A stretch of 64,000 bases of DNA from Asterella californica (GCA_036924285.1 JAYKYS010000012.1:4650001-4714000), one strand, 5' to 3'. Shown: positions 17,998 to 29,329, counted from the first letter of the stretch. Notes: generated by a model not told the origin, from the letters alone. Translations and numbers: made by a program.

Positions 17998-20900
17998 AGC
18001 TAGGATTCTCGCCTGATCCAGTAGAGCATGAGGCTTTATCCACTGGCTTCTTAGGATTGACGGCATGTGGGTCAGTGTGTTATAGGAAGGTTGAGAATCT
18101 GAAGAGGTTTGAGAGGCAACATGAGAAGTGTGTACAGCAGTCTTTGTGGGACAGTGGAGAGTTAGCAGGAGATGAATATATATCTGGAGTGTTTGAAGAG
18201 CAGTATTTGGTAGATACTATAGGGGAGTTGAAATCTATAGTAGAAAGTTCTGTAGATGATGTAGATAGAGTGGTGAGAGTGAGCTCCAAGGAGCTTTATG
18301 ATGTAACTGATAAGTTTATAGATCGACAAGAGGTGTATGTGGAGACCAAGTACAAGTCAGTGGCAAAGAAAGTTAAACCAGTGGCTTTGCCTTTACCACT
18401 CGACTACAATCAGAAGATGGAGCAAGCTGCACGAGAACCGACGCTCAGAGGACCGAGAAGAATTGGGCACCAGTTCACAGAAACAACACTGAAGGAGCTG
18501 AGGATTGGAGGTGATGGGTTTCTTACTGAGCAAGAGAAGAAGAGCTTCAAGGAGATGCTATCTAGGCATGGTAAGGCGTTTGCGTTTGAGTCACATGAAG
18601 TAGGATGTGTGGATCCAAGTATAGTTGCACCTATGGTAATCTTTACTATACCGCATGTGCCTTGGAATCTACGTCCTATCCCTGTGCCTAGAGCTCATCT
18701 GCCAAAGCTGATAGACTTGCTCAATGAGAGGATTAGGATGGGTATCTTGGAACCATCTATAGCTCCCTATTCTAGCAGATGGTTTACTGTTCCGAAGAAA
18801 AGTGGAGCTTTGAGATTCATTCAAGATATGCAGCCAGTTAACAAGGTAACTATCAGGAATATGGGTATAGGACCTATTGTAGACGAGTTTGCGGAGGCTT
18901 TTGCTGGTCGTGCTATCTATTCCATGGGAGACTTATATTCAGGTTATGACCAGTTTCAATTATCCTCTGAGAGTAGAGACTTGACTACAATGAGGACACC
19001 TTTAGGGTTACTAAAGATGTGCACCTTACCGCAAGGTGCTACCAATTCGGTAGCACATATGATGAATGGCATGAACAAAGTTTTGAGGGACTTCATTCCT
19101 GAAAAAACTATGCCATTCCTTGATGATGTGCCGATCAAAGGGTGTGCTGAGGAGGAGAAGAATGAGGTAAAAGATCAGAGGGGGTGCCGTAAGTTTGTAG
19201 CAGATCACATAGCTGATTGTGATAAGATACTGAGTCGACTGGAAGAGGTTCATTTGACTTTATCAGGAGCCAAGTCTGTGTTTGGAGTACAAGAGGTGTT
19301 AATAGTGGGACATCTGTGTGGATCTTATGGTCGGAAACCTTGTCCAAACAAGGTTGATGCCATCCGAAGGATGAAGGAGACATGTGGATCGGTTACTGAG
19401 GTGAGAAGGTTTCTAGGAGCATGTGTGTTTTATCATATATGGATTCCACACTTTGCACATGTAGCAGATCCGTTGTACAAGCTGCTGAGGAAGGGGCAAA
19501 GATTTCAGTGGCAGGAGGAGCAAAGCGAGTCTATGAGGAAGTTGAAGGATCTTTTAGCTTCACCACCAACTCTACGGAAGGTAACATATGAGTTGGGTAG
19601 ATCTGTTATCCTTACTGTTGATACTAGTCCTATTGGCATTGGATGGGCTGTAGGACAAGACGATGAGGATGGAAATAGATATGTGGTGCGTTTTGGTGCT
19701 AAGGTATTAAGTTCACGGCAGAGAGACTACCCTCAGGTCAAGAGAGAGCTATGGGGAGTAGTTACTGCGATGAAGAGTGATAAGGAATACTTGATAGGAG
19801 CACCTGTGGTTGTGGAGACAGATTGTTTACCTCTCTTGGGAATGATCACTAGCTGTACAACTCCAGATATTGCTATGTTGAGGTGGATAGCATATATCAA
19901 GTCCTTGAACCCAGAGTTTAGACATATTGCAGGGAAGGATAATCCTGTGGCAGATATGTTATCAAGGGCTAGGTATTACGATGAGAAAGAAATGATAGAT
20001 GATCAGGAAGATGTGGGAACAGAGTTCTATTCTAGTGCTCTTGCTAGAAGAGATAGAAGCTGTTTTGCAGCCTCGTTGGAGTTTTTTGAGGAAAGTGTGT
20101 ATGATGGCGAGTGGTTGGATCTTGGGCGCTATTTGAGTTCACTGGAAAGGCAGGAAGGCTGGTCTGATGTAGATTTCAAGAGGATCCGTAGAACAGCTTA
20201 TGGTTACTTTTTACATGGAGGACATCTATGGAAGCGCCCTAAGCTACAAGGAGGTATACCGCAGCGGGTGGTATGTGTCTTGGAATTGCAGCAGAAGCTG
20301 ATCAAGGAGTTCCATGAGAGTTTATGGGCTGGTCATAGAGGAGTTTTGGCTACATTTGCCAAGATAAAGGAGAAGTATTGGTGGAAGGGTATGTATAAGG
20401 ATGTAGTACAATTTGTTTCATCCTGTATACCTTGTCAGATGTACTCCAATGTACGCCATCGTGATGGATTGCATCCTACATATCCTTTAGCCATTCATTA
20501 TAAATGGGTAGTTGATCTGGTAACTATGCCATTTGGACTTGGACAAATGAGGTATCTAGTCTTGGCTAGAGAAGATCTATCTAACCAAGTCGAAGGCCGT
20601 GCTCTGAGGACGAAGACCACTACTAGTGTCTGTCGCTTTCTACTTGAAGATGTTATTTGTAGGTATGGGTGTGTGGGAAAGATCACTGCAGATAGGGGTG
20701 AGCTGGATGCACAAGAAGCAGTTGAGTTCTTCAAGCGATTGGGAATCAAGTTGGCGTTAACCACTGCTTACAATCCTGAAGGGAATGGCAAGAGCGAACG
20801 AGGTCATCCGCCAATCATCAAAGCTTTGGTAAAAGCTTGCAAGGGTAAGATCCGTGAATGGCCTAGACTGCTACCATTTGCTTTGTGGGCAGATCGTACA

Positions 20901-21461
20901 ACTCATAGTACCGTTACAGGTTACATGCCAGCAGAGTTGATACTAGGGCAAAAACCTGTGATGCCGATTGAGGAGGTTGTGCCTACTTGGAATGTTTTGC
21001 CATGGGAAGATGGTAGAAGTACGGAGGATCTTCTTGCATTAAGGATCCAGCAGTTAGAACGAAGACCTGAGGATGTTGCCAAAGCTGTGGAAAGGTTAAA
21101 GACTGCTAGAGAGAGAAACAAAGGCAGATTTGATAGGACGCATAGATTACGACCCAAACCAGTTAAGGAAGGTGATTGGGTGTTAGTCTATGATAGTAGT
21201 CTTGATAATCAGCATAGCGCTATCAGAAAGTTTTCCAAGAGATGGTTCGGACCTTATGTGGTGTTAGAAGTTTATGATAATGCCACATACTCTTTGAGAG
21301 AGTTAGATGGTGCAGTGCTCAAGATACCAGTCGCAGGGAAGAGAATCAAGCTCTTTAGAAGGAGAGGGGATGACCAGAACATTGCAGAGCTTACTGAGGA
21401 TGAAGCTGAAGACTCAATGGAGGTTGAAGATGAATTTGAAGCTGAAGCTGAAGAGTCTTGA
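17955..21461 (+). CDS. pol: G1 Pol (RT, RNase H, integrase), -1 frame
   Basis: The frame is open from 17949; the first in-frame methionine is well inside, so expression by frameshift from Gag (a product of about 1945 residues) is the natural reading. In residues counted from 18057: an N-terminal connector (1-170), reverse transcriptase with MGDLYSGYDQF and the catalytic FLDD (about 354), RNase H with TVDTS (about 522) and ETDCLPLL (about 590), an integrase H2C2 zinc finger (about 752-795), the DDE core (VVDLV 818, ADRGEL 879, GKSERGH 914) and a C-terminal GPY-type module (WFGPYVV about 1065). The order RT-RNase H-integrase is that of Ty3/gypsy. The acidic tail ends at 21461, 48 nt before the 3' LTR. 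Confidence 0.9.
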   Translation, partial: WQSTIEERDFNGTVELGFSPDPVEHEALSTGFLGLTACGSVCYRKVENLKRFERQHEKCVQQSLWDSGELAGDEYISGVFEEQYLVDTIGELKSIVESSVDDVDRVVRVSSKELYDVTDKFIDRQEVYVETKYKSVAKKVKPVALPLPLDYNQKMEQAAREPTLRGPRRIGHQFTETTLKELRIGGDGFLTEQEKKSFKEMLSRHGKAFAFESHEVGCVDPSIVAPMVIFTIPHVPWNLRPIPVPRAHLPKLIDLLNERIRMGILEPSIAPYSSRWFTVPKKSGALRFIQDMQPVNKVTIRNMGIGPIVDEFAEAFAGRAIYSMGDLYSGYDQFQLSSESRDLTTMRTPLGLLKMCTLPQGATNSVAHMMNGMNKVLRDFIPEKTMPFLDDVPIKGCAEEEKNEVKDQRGCRKFVADHIADCDKILSRLEEVHLTLSGAKSVFGVQEVLIVGHLCGSYGRKPCPNKVDAIRRMKETCGSVTEVRRFLGACVFYHIWIPHFAHVADPLYKLLRKGQRFQWQEEQSESMRKLKDLLASPPTLRKVTYELGRSVILTVDTSPIGIGWAVGQDDEDGNRYVVRFGAKVLSSRQRDYPQVKRELWGVVTAMKSDKEYLIGAPVVVETDCLPLLGMITSCTTPDIAMLRWIAYIKSLNPEFRHIAGKDNPVADMLSRARYYDEKEMIDDQEDVGTEFYSSALARRDRSCFAASLEFFEESVYDGEWLDLGRYLSSLERQEGWSDVDFKRIRRTAYGYFLHGGHLWKRPKLQGGIPQRVVCVLELQQKLIKEFHESLWAGHRGVLATFAKIKEKYWWKGMYKDVVQFVSSCIPCQMYSNVRHRDGLHPTYPLAIHYKWVVDLVTMPFGLGQMRYLVLAREDLSNQVEGRALRTKTTTSVCRFLLEDVICRYGCVGKITADRGELDAQEAVEFFKRLGIKLALTTAYNPEGNGKSERGHPPIIKALVKACKGKIREWPRLLPFALWADRTTHSTVTGYMPAELILGQKPVMPIEEVVPTWNVLPWEDGRSTEDLLALRIQQLERRPEDVAKAVERLKTARERNKGRFDRTHRLRPKPVKEGDWVLVYDSSLDNQHSAIRKFSKRWFGPYVVLEVYDNATYSLRELDGAVLKIPVAGKRIKLFRRRGDDQNIAELTEDEAEDSMEVEDEFEAEAEES

Positions 21462-21471
21462 TCTGGATCTG

Positions 21472-21509
21472 GCACATACCGGAGGATGTGCAGGTTCAGA
21501 GGGGGTGGA
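21472..21509 (+). promoter_or_regulatory. G1 3' hairpin and polypurine tract
   Basis: The hairpin GCACAT-ACCGGAGG-ATGTGC spans 21472-21491. The purine tract AGAGGGGGTGGA (21498-21509) abuts the 3' LTR and should prime plus-strand DNA synthesis. The same pair occurs in G2, G3 and G8. Confidence 0.75.
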
Positions 21510-22882
21510 TGTCGCACCATTTGGCGGCTACATGCTTGACTTCTACTCCGACGCTTAGGTTTGGTAGTTCTAGAAGTTAGCTCATATTACTTCTAGTCTT
21601 TTATGTATATGTTTGACACCTTTGCATACGGTGTTAGCACTATTTTGAGTCCTAGTAGGCTGATAGTATGTTAGTTATCTTGTTCAAGCATTTGTGCGCT
21701 TGTGCAAGTGACTTCTTACTAGTCTATGACGTTCAATGTACATAACTTAGGGTTTCCATGCTGATAGTGGTTTGAGCTCATGGGTTGTACTTACTTGTCG
21801 CCCATGCACGCTTTCTAGCTAATTTAAGTTATTTTTCAGGGCTATGGGTCATTTTAGGTAGTTTAAGTTTTACGCTGGCACTCTAGGGGGCTTGACGTGG
21901 TAGCCTATGAGTGTAGAAAAGTTACCAGGTAGTTTAAGGCACAAAAGGACAGTCAAGTGGAGCTATGAACTCCCATTGGTCCATTTTTGTCTTTTGTGAA
22001 ACTCTAAGTTTAGAAACAGAGCTCTAGAGGAGAGTTCGAGCAATTGGTGAGGGATCTTCGAAATCTGAGAGCACAGGAAGAGAGAGCTCGTTGTGCCAAG
22101 CACTGTCAGTGAAATTTTTGCTCGATTTGGATCAATAAACAAGGAGTTATGCCCAATTGAAGTTCGGATTGTGCCAAAACTGCGTCACTTTTGTTGATTT
22201 TGGGGTTTTCGGTGCCAATTGCAGCAGAATTGAGGAAATCACTTCAAAACTTCGTGGTTGCGTTCACTGTCAGGAGGGCTACGACTGTCCAAAAAGTTTC
22301 GTATCATTTGAGTAATTGAGTAATTCAGGGCGGCCGCTGAAGCAGAGGGGGTCTGAAAAGCTCTTAATCTAGAGCAGCGACTTTAGAGAAGGAGATCTGG
22401 AGTTCTACAAACATTCAGGAGTCCCAACTTCACAGGGATGTTCAGCATCCTGTAGACTTCAAATACTGTGAGAAGATTTGAAATTCATCGAGCCAATTCT
22501 CTGTTCTAGGTCTGAATAGCTGTCTAGGTACCAGAAATTGCCATAATTCTCTTATTCAGAACTTTTCTGTTCATATCTCCGTGTCAGAATTTGATCTCAG
22601 GTTGAAACTTCGTCTGTGAGTTCAGTAGTACCTCATTTGCATGTAGGGGAAGTTTAGAGGTCTAAACCTTCATAGTTTTCCTCTCTTTGAGTGTCAAAGT
22701 TCACCGCTTAAGCCTATTACTACCAGTGAGACCTAAATTTCGCTTTTTGAGCATATCAGAGGATCCTACACTCCTGTGTGAGTGTTTATAGCTCCTGTTG
22801 TGACCTGAAAGCCAACCTCTTGAGTAAACAACCACAGCCAGAAGCCCGGCGCTTTCCTAGGTAGACGGATCACACTCCGACA
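21510..22882 (+). repeat. G1 3' LTR
   Basis: 1373 bp, the same length as the 5' LTR, and by eye identical except for one base (CATAGCC at the 5' copy, CACAGCC here). It is followed by the target duplication CCGT and K-B sequence. Confidence 0.9.
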
Positions 22883-24761
22883 CCGTCTTCCGAGATTCTA
22901 ACAGTGCTTCCTAAATAGCTCTCGTCTTCCGAGCTATATCTAAACAATCCTAACTAAGCAAGGCCTCGCATGGATTCCTAAGAAGACAACCCACCTTGCA
23001 TTACATCTTACTTCCTAACAGAAGATACAAGATATGCGAGAAGTAGAGTGTACAATAGGTTCAGAAGATGGTTGCGGCTCCTGCGGTGACAGTGACCTCT
23101 GGGAAGACTCCCGAGACAGCTTCCAATTCAAGAACATTCTCGGAAGACCTCCCGAAGCTAAGCTTCCCTTCACAAGTCTCACCTGTCTTCTGCTTCCGAC
23201 ACACAATCTATCCTCACAACAATTGCACTTCGTTCTTCTGACTTCTCACCTCTCATACACACTCATAAGAAGCTTGCTGCATGACGGGAAGACATGACTC
23301 TCGACCATTCTTTACAGATTCTGCCAGCAAGTCTTCTCACAACTCTCTTCTAAGTTCGGGAAGAAGAAGGAATAGGCTGCTATGGGTCGGACAGAAGAGA
23401 CCCATAAAGGACCCTCACGTCTTCTCGTGCATTTTGCCAGCCTTTCCAGTCTTCTAGTCTCTCTAGGAAGATGTGGATTTGAGAAGCTTGGAAGATCGGG
23501 AGGCACAGGCCTAGTTCCGACTTCCAACTTCTCGAAATAACAAAACAACTCACCAAGCCACTCGGGATTCGTACCAAGCCTCTCTTATCACCAAAGCAAA
23601 TCCAATCCACTTCTCGATACGAATTGCACACAGTCGTCTTCCGAAGACAGTCAGGCTTCCGAAGCGTCTTTCGAAAACAGTCAGGTTTCAGAAGCGTCTT
23701 CCGAAGATGTTCCAATCTTCCGAAGCGTCTTCTGTTCAAGGTTTCGGGAGTAGAGGGATGGTAGGGTAGGGAAACTGATAGCTGGGATCTCCAATTTGAG
23801 GACGATGGATGGGGAAGCTCGGATTACACTCGGTAACAAGAAGATGGCTGTCGGAAATTGGGCAGCACTTCCGCGCCCAATGTCTAAGAAGGAAAAACGT
23901 GGAGAGGGAATTGATCGATCGGGTTGCCTGCAAACAACCGGGGAAGCGCGGGAGATACCAAACAAAAGGTGAGAAGCGATGGGAAGGGAAGAGAACATGA
24001 GAAAAATCTCAAACTATCTGCTGTCTGCTTCCTGAGCTGTCTTCGATCTTTCGCGCGCTTCCGGCTCTGATTCCAGCTCCAATGCGACCCTACAAAGCTA
24101 CTTTCGCCGTCAGCTCCTGACTACGCCTCAATCGATCAAGACTTCCACCTTCGATTCCACTCAGCCGTCCTCCAATATCAGCTTCCGAGAGTTCACAGAA
24201 AACACCTTCAGCTCAATACGCTTCCTGCGCTCAGCAATTCGACTTTGCCTTCCTTCTAGCTTCGAATCAATCCTGACCTCACTCAATTTCACCTTGCTTT
24301 CTTCCTCACTCAAATCAATCACCAGTGAATCGATCTCCTAACCAAATCGCGCATTCGCTACGGAAAGCTGAAATGCGCTAATGCGCTTCCTGCGCATCTT
24401 CTCCGCAGTTTAGGAGTTTCGACCTTCCCGATCTACTTGACCTACCTAACCTACTCGGTGTTACCTAGTAGGTGCACCTACTTCTTACGTGGTGAAGCTT
24501 TCGCAGTTGCCGTCTTCCGGAAGATACGTGTCTTCCGTCTTTCGTCTTCCGCCGTCTTCCGAAGACACAACCGAGAAGACGCTTCCCGAAAGACGGTCGT
24601 CTTCCGAAGAAGTCAACTTCTTATTCCAAAAAGATAATAAGATCATCTTCCTTCTAAAGAAGCCGTAATCTTAAGTAACAATGCTTCTTCAGTTATACAA
24701 ACAAGTTATTAATCTTAAAATTTTCAAAAATTCGGGAATCTTGTAAATTGTGGGCACCACA
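22883..24761 (-). other. K-B 5' region, rich in GAAGAC/GTCTTC
   Basis: Minus-strand 5' part of K-B, starting TGTGGTGCCCAC at 24761. It is similar to 5681-7600 and 60070-61917. No gene is supported. Around 23630-23740 short units CTTCCGAAG(AC/CG) follow one another almost without gap. The end at 24761 abuts K-C with no spacer. Confidence 0.65.
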
Positions 24762-26309
24762 TGTAGTGTCGCAGGATTACTCTTTTTGCCCATTTAGTAT
24801 ACAAGATATCGTTCCCACAGAGGATTTGCACGAGTAACGCTGCTCTAAGTTCTGAGATCTGTTCATCCACACAAACACACGAGTTTTGTCTAAAAATCCC
24901 ATCTTCTCACAAAACCACGCGTCTTCCAGACTTGTCAAACGGTGCTCTAGACCTAAACAAACAACTACTAACTAAAATATCACACAAATATTCAAAGAGA
25001 AGCTCGGGAAGACGCTTCCTGCTTCCAGATCACTTCTTCCGGTCTTCTTGGCTTCTGGAGATTCAACTCGACTTCTCCCTCCTCCAGAAGACTGCTCCTG
25101 CCTCGTAGAAGTCGACTAGAATCGGCTGTTACACCTTACTCTCTCTCACATTCCAACGGATTAGATTAATCACAGGGTGTATGTCCCCTGTAGCCTTCCT
25201 AGGCTTCTGCCTACGGAAACTGTCTTCCTGCAGCACTACAACGACATTCACCTTCACGGAAGCTCAATAGAAGTCTCGGAAGCTCACTAGAAGAAGGTAA
25301 GAAGATGAGGAAGATGGGAGAAGAGGGGAAAATCCAAACGAGAGAAAAACAAGATAAAAAATAAGAAATTAAGATTCTGACAAGCTTCTAGTCCGGATCC
25401 TGACTAACAAGCCATCCTTGCTTGTAATAGTTTGAGGAGGAAGACAACAAACGTGAGTACAATCACACCGTCTTCTACTTGAGGATGTCGTCTTCTGCTG
25501 TGAGAAGAAGGCTTCTTTCTTCTTCTCTCGCTGCTCCGACTACTCTGTCTTCTGAGATCCCTTATCCATAAGACCGTCCGTACGCGGATCCGAAGTGCTC
25601 CACTGAACGAGCCAAGCTGCGAATCTGCACAACTGCTGACAGTCACCGCCACTCAAGAAGAACGCTTCTCATGCACAATTGAGAGTGAATTCAAGAAAAC
25701 CCACCACCGCCAGGACACGGGCAAAGCTTCTGCGCTCAAATCAGCAATCCATTCCCCGAGAAGAAGTCACATTGGCATTGGGAAGCTCACTCCCTCTACT
25801 TCCTGCTCCTACTCCTCGACACACCAGTCTAGCCAACAAGACTGCACGAGGATGCCGTTCCCTGCTCCTAAACTCTCCACTACCTCTATCTACATCTTTG
25901 AAAACCACTGCTGGTAACGAGCATGCAGACCCCTCCGGTATAATCCCAATCTATTCGTATGTCTCTAACATCGGGTGTAGTGTGTGTGCGCACAGTAGTG
26001 TACACCAACAACTACTAGTGTACTCCGTGCGTCTCTCCTGTGTAGAATGTCTAATATGTCCCGTGTGTGTCCAAAATCCTACTCTTCGATCTTACTTATG
26101 CATCTGCCACGAGAAACCAGAGGGAACCACCACCAGGGAGAGAAAAGCTGCCCCTCCACATGCAAGCGGTTTCCCCTTCCTATTCTTGTGCTTCCTACAC
26201 TGCCACATGGCTGCTTAACTAAATTTACAGTAGAACTGCCACCCTTAAGATTACATGTTCGGTTCTTTGCTAAGTTTGAAAATGTCAACTTGTATCCTAC
26301 GTTTGCTAC
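24762..26309 (-). other. K-C 3' noncoding region
   Basis: No gene. It matches 12232-13862 in reverse, including the terminal 0.63 kb (25387-24762). The forward-strand open frames at 25679-26218 and 26047-26343 have no protein-like conservation with the other copies. Confidence 0.6.
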
Positions 26310-28009
26310 CTACTCTGATTGCTCGGAGGCAATCTCTACCTGATCTGCTCCTATCGGAACTACTAACTCGGCTTCTGATAAGCTGGAAAGCTCTACAATT
26401 ACCTCGGGTGTCACTGAGGTGGCTTCCTCCTCGACATTCATCGCTGGCTCTGTTGCTGTTGTTTCGGCTTCTACTTTTGCTTCGGAAGACGAAAGCGTCT
26501 TCTAGGAAGCTGGGTCAACTTGTGCTTCCTCGCTCTTCTGAGGCACTAGTTCGACACTGGGAGCCATGATGACCTCATAGGGGTCCGAGGAAGTCGCTTC
26601 CTCCACTCGGAATACCTGGAAAGACGGCTCGTCTTCCTGTCTTCCAGAAGACATCTTGTCTTCCGGGGCTTCTTCCGGAATCTTCTCGGCTTTCAGAGAG
26701 AAGGAGGAGTTGGACGGTGAGGTCGAACTCCTCCTTCTCCAATTCGGATCCAGTCGATGGTGCTGGGGCTTGGGAAGATGCAGTTGCAGATGGCGGAAGC
26801 GAGAGAAGACCATAGAGTGTCTTCACTCTCTCTATCTGCCGATCCAAGTACCGGAACATGCTCTCCTTGCACTCTACCAACATCGACCTGGACTCATCGT
26901 CCCATTCCCTAGTCAAGGTAAGAAGCTTCCTATCCGCGGTGAAGTTAAACTTCTTTCGAAGCACCTCCACCGACTGAGCTAACATCCCTTGCGCACGAGC
27001 TTCCGCTGCTTCCCGTTGCGTCTTCTCGGCTGCAGTCTGCGCTTCTGCGACTTCCCGCAGTGTCTTCCATGTCGTCTTCTCTGCTGCAAGGGCGGTGATC
27101 TTACCTCGCACTCGCAGAACCTCCTGGTCACGCTGCTGTAAACGCGCTTGCAACTCCTGGTTGCTCTTCCTCAGCTGCGCTAACTCCTTGGCAGAAGCGG
27201 CTGCTTCCACCTTGTATTTCGCTGTGAACTTCTCCGTGGTACGGAGACTAGCTTCCAGCGCTTCTGTCTTCTTCTGGCCCTCTTCCTGCCGCATCAGGGT
27301 GCGCAGACCGAATCCAGCTGTAGCGGCTTCTCCTGAGCCTTCGCTCTCTTCTCGAGCAACTCCATAGCTGGCTAGATCTCTGAGTGAAAGAAGGCACTAA
27401 ACTCCTCCAGTCTTCTTCCCGTGGAAGACAAACTCATCTCCACAACCAGATCGGAGGTGTCGACCTTGTCTTCCAGAGGCAAAGATGTCTCTTCCACCAC
27501 TATGATCTTCTGTTTCTGCGCGCAAGAAAAAGCTACTCTTCTCATCTTCCGGGGTGGAAGATCTCTCCCCATGGCAGAAGCGGTCCTCTTTACTGCACTT
27601 CCCCGCATCGCAGTAGGAGTATCCAACCAACCTTTGTCTTCTGGAGTCTTCAGAAGACTCCCTGGTGTTGCAGAAGCGGTCTTCTGCTCCGGGCGGGTAC
27701 TCAGTGGCTCTTCTTGCGAATCGGACTCCGATCCAGAATGAATGATCGGAAAGAGGGTGGTCTTCTTAGGCACATTCCGAGGACCCATCTTCCTTGGTGG
27801 TATCGCGTCTTCTGACCCACTGGAGTCGTCTTCCCTCACCAGAAGCGTCTTCTGATGAGTACTTGATCTCATCTGCGGCATCAGAGTGGGAGGAGGAGTC
27901 ATTGCTGCTGCTCGGTCGTCTTCTCCCGAGGTCTCCTCCTTCGTCTCGTGATGCCTTGTTGGTCCATATCTCGCCAACTAATCTTCCGTCAGATCTCCCT
28001 TGGCCACGT
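26310..28009 (-). pseudogene. K-C coiled-coil protein, middle and C-terminus
   Basis: Two long minus-strand frames. 27977-27372 covers the linker: an acidic GEDDRAAAM segment, Ser/Thr-rich repeats, a basic RKMRRVAFS patch, then a region ending at a TAG where other copies have CAG. 27294-26575 gives 239 residues of heptad-rich coiled coil (LQARLQQRDQEVLRV; EAAEARAQGMLAQ) and a RYLDRQIERVKTLYGL segment. The acidic tail continues to the stop at 26310-26312. This is the most complete coiled coil in the window. A single stop and a frame change prevent a full product. It could be a structural Gag-like or DNA-associated protein; that is unproven. Confidence 0.65.
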
Positions 28010-29327
28010 TGTCGTGATGTGAATCATTTCACATAGTAAATGATTCACTTCTCTGTCAGGCGTTCGTCTCTCTGAGTGAAGTTAAGACCTCATAGAAGTC
28101 CATTTTTGCAAGATGTTATATATTTTGAGTCTTAATAGGTTGATTACCATGTTGATAGAGTTTAAGCTCATGGGTTGTATTTGCGTGTCACCCTTGCACG
28201 CTTTCTAGCTGATTTAAGTTATTTTTCGGGGCTGCGTGTCGTTTTAGGTAGTTTTAGATTTACGCTGGCACTCTAGGGGGCTTGACGTGGTAGCCTATGA
28301 GTGTAGATAAGTTACCAGGTAGTTTAAGGCACAAAATGACAACCAAATGGAGCTATGAACTCCCATTGGTCCATTTTTGTCTTTTGTTAAACTCTAAGTT
28401 TAGAAACAGAGCTCTAGAGTGGATTTCGAGCAATTTGTGAAGACACTGCAAAATCTGAGAGCACAGGGAGATAGAGCTCGTCGAGCCAAGCACTGTCAGT
28501 GAAATTCTTGATCGATTTGGATCAATAAACAAGGAGTTATGCCCAATTGAAGTTCGGATTGTGCCAAAACTGCATCACTTTTGTTGATTTTGGGGTTTTG
28601 AGTGTCAATTGCAGCAGAATTGAGGAAATCGCTTCAAACCTTCGTGGTTGAGTTCACTGTCAGCCGGGCTACGACTGTCAAAAAGTTTCAAGTGATTTGA
28701 GTTACTGAGTAATTCACGGCGGCCGCTGAAGTAGAGGGGGTCCGAAAAGCTCTCAATCTGGAACAGCAACTTCAGAGAGCGAGATCTGGAGTTCTGTGTG
28801 GAATCAGGAGGCCCAACTTCACAGGGGTGTTCAGCAAGCTGTGTACTGCAAATCCTGTAAGAATTTCCCAAAGTGATCGAGCCAATTCTTTGTTCTAGGT
28901 AGAAACAGCTGTCTGGGTACTAGAAATTGCCGTAATTTCTCTACTCAGAAAGTTTCTACTCATATCTTAGTGCTCTGAATTGATCTGAAGCTGAAAATTT
29001 GCATGTGTATCCAGTAGGACCTTATTGACATGTAGGAGGAGTTCTGAAGCCTGAACCTTCACATATTTCTCAATCCTGACTGTCAAAGTTCGTCATCTGA
29101 TTTTATCATTGCTAGTTAAGTCTGAACCTTGCTTCCTGAACGTATCAGAAGAGCCAAGAGACTTATATGAGCGTTTTTCAGTATCACCTTGAGACCTGAA
29201 GCCTATCCTTTGAGCAAACCAGCCACAGCTAGGAGTCTAGTGCTTCCCTAAGTAGACTGAACACAGCCTTCAAGCTCATATCACAGCCAGAAGGTTCGCC
29301 CTTCCCAGGAAGACTCTCAACACGACA
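28010..29327 (+). repeat. G2 first LTR
   Basis: 1318 bp, TGTCGTGATGTG to CTCAACACGACA. The start contains the inverted pair GTGAATCATTTCAC and a repeated AATGATT. It is closely similar to 49366-50679 with scattered substitutions and small indels. Confidence 0.85.
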
Positions 29328-29329
29328 TC

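Larger units (their letters stand above)
14176..22882 (+). mobile_element. G1: apparently intact Ty3/gypsy element, 8707 bp
   Basis: G1 has two 1373-bp LTRs (14176-15548 and 21510-22882), a primer-binding site, a Gag-protease ORF, a pol ORF in the -1 frame, a hairpin and a polypurine tract. It is flanked by CCGT (14172-14175 and 22883-22886). The empty site is visible at about 60125-60150, where the K-C sequence reads through AGCTACTCCGTCTTCC without interruption. I found a single difference between the LTRs by eye (15511 region against 22843 region). With two open ORFs and near-identical LTRs, this is a recent and possibly competent copy (inference). Confidence 0.9.
4165..24761 (-). mobile_element. 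K-B: K-family element, split by K-D and G1
   Basis: Read on the minus strand, the element starts at 24761 with TGTGGTGCCCAC. It runs through the 5' region to 22883, is cut by G1 (14176-22882), and continues at 14175-13863 with the start of the protein. It is then cut by K-D (5681-13862) and resumes at 5680 down to about 4165, where it is truncated inside the coiled-coil region. Removing the two insertions and one copy of each target duplication (CCGT, ACTCC) restores an uninterrupted K sequence, matching 59708-61917 at the first site and several copies at the second. This reconstruction is seen directly in the sequence. Confidence 0.8.
24762..28009 (-). mobile_element. K-C, 3' half
   Basis: Minus-strand K element from the middle of its N-terminal region (28009) to its 3' end CACTACA at 24762. 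It is cut at 28009 by the G2 LTR after GGCCACGT; in K-B the same place reads GGCCACGTACAGG without interruption. The 5' half is most likely 59708-61917, with roughly 0.3 kb of K lost between (inference from the complementary coverage). Confidence 0.75.

Noticed and set aside
13856..24770. CACTACA motifs as ends of a CACTA-type DNA transposon
   Set aside because: The motif points the wrong way: it is the right-hand end of the inserted unit. The flanking duplication is 5 bp (ACTCC), not 3, and no CACTA transposase is present.
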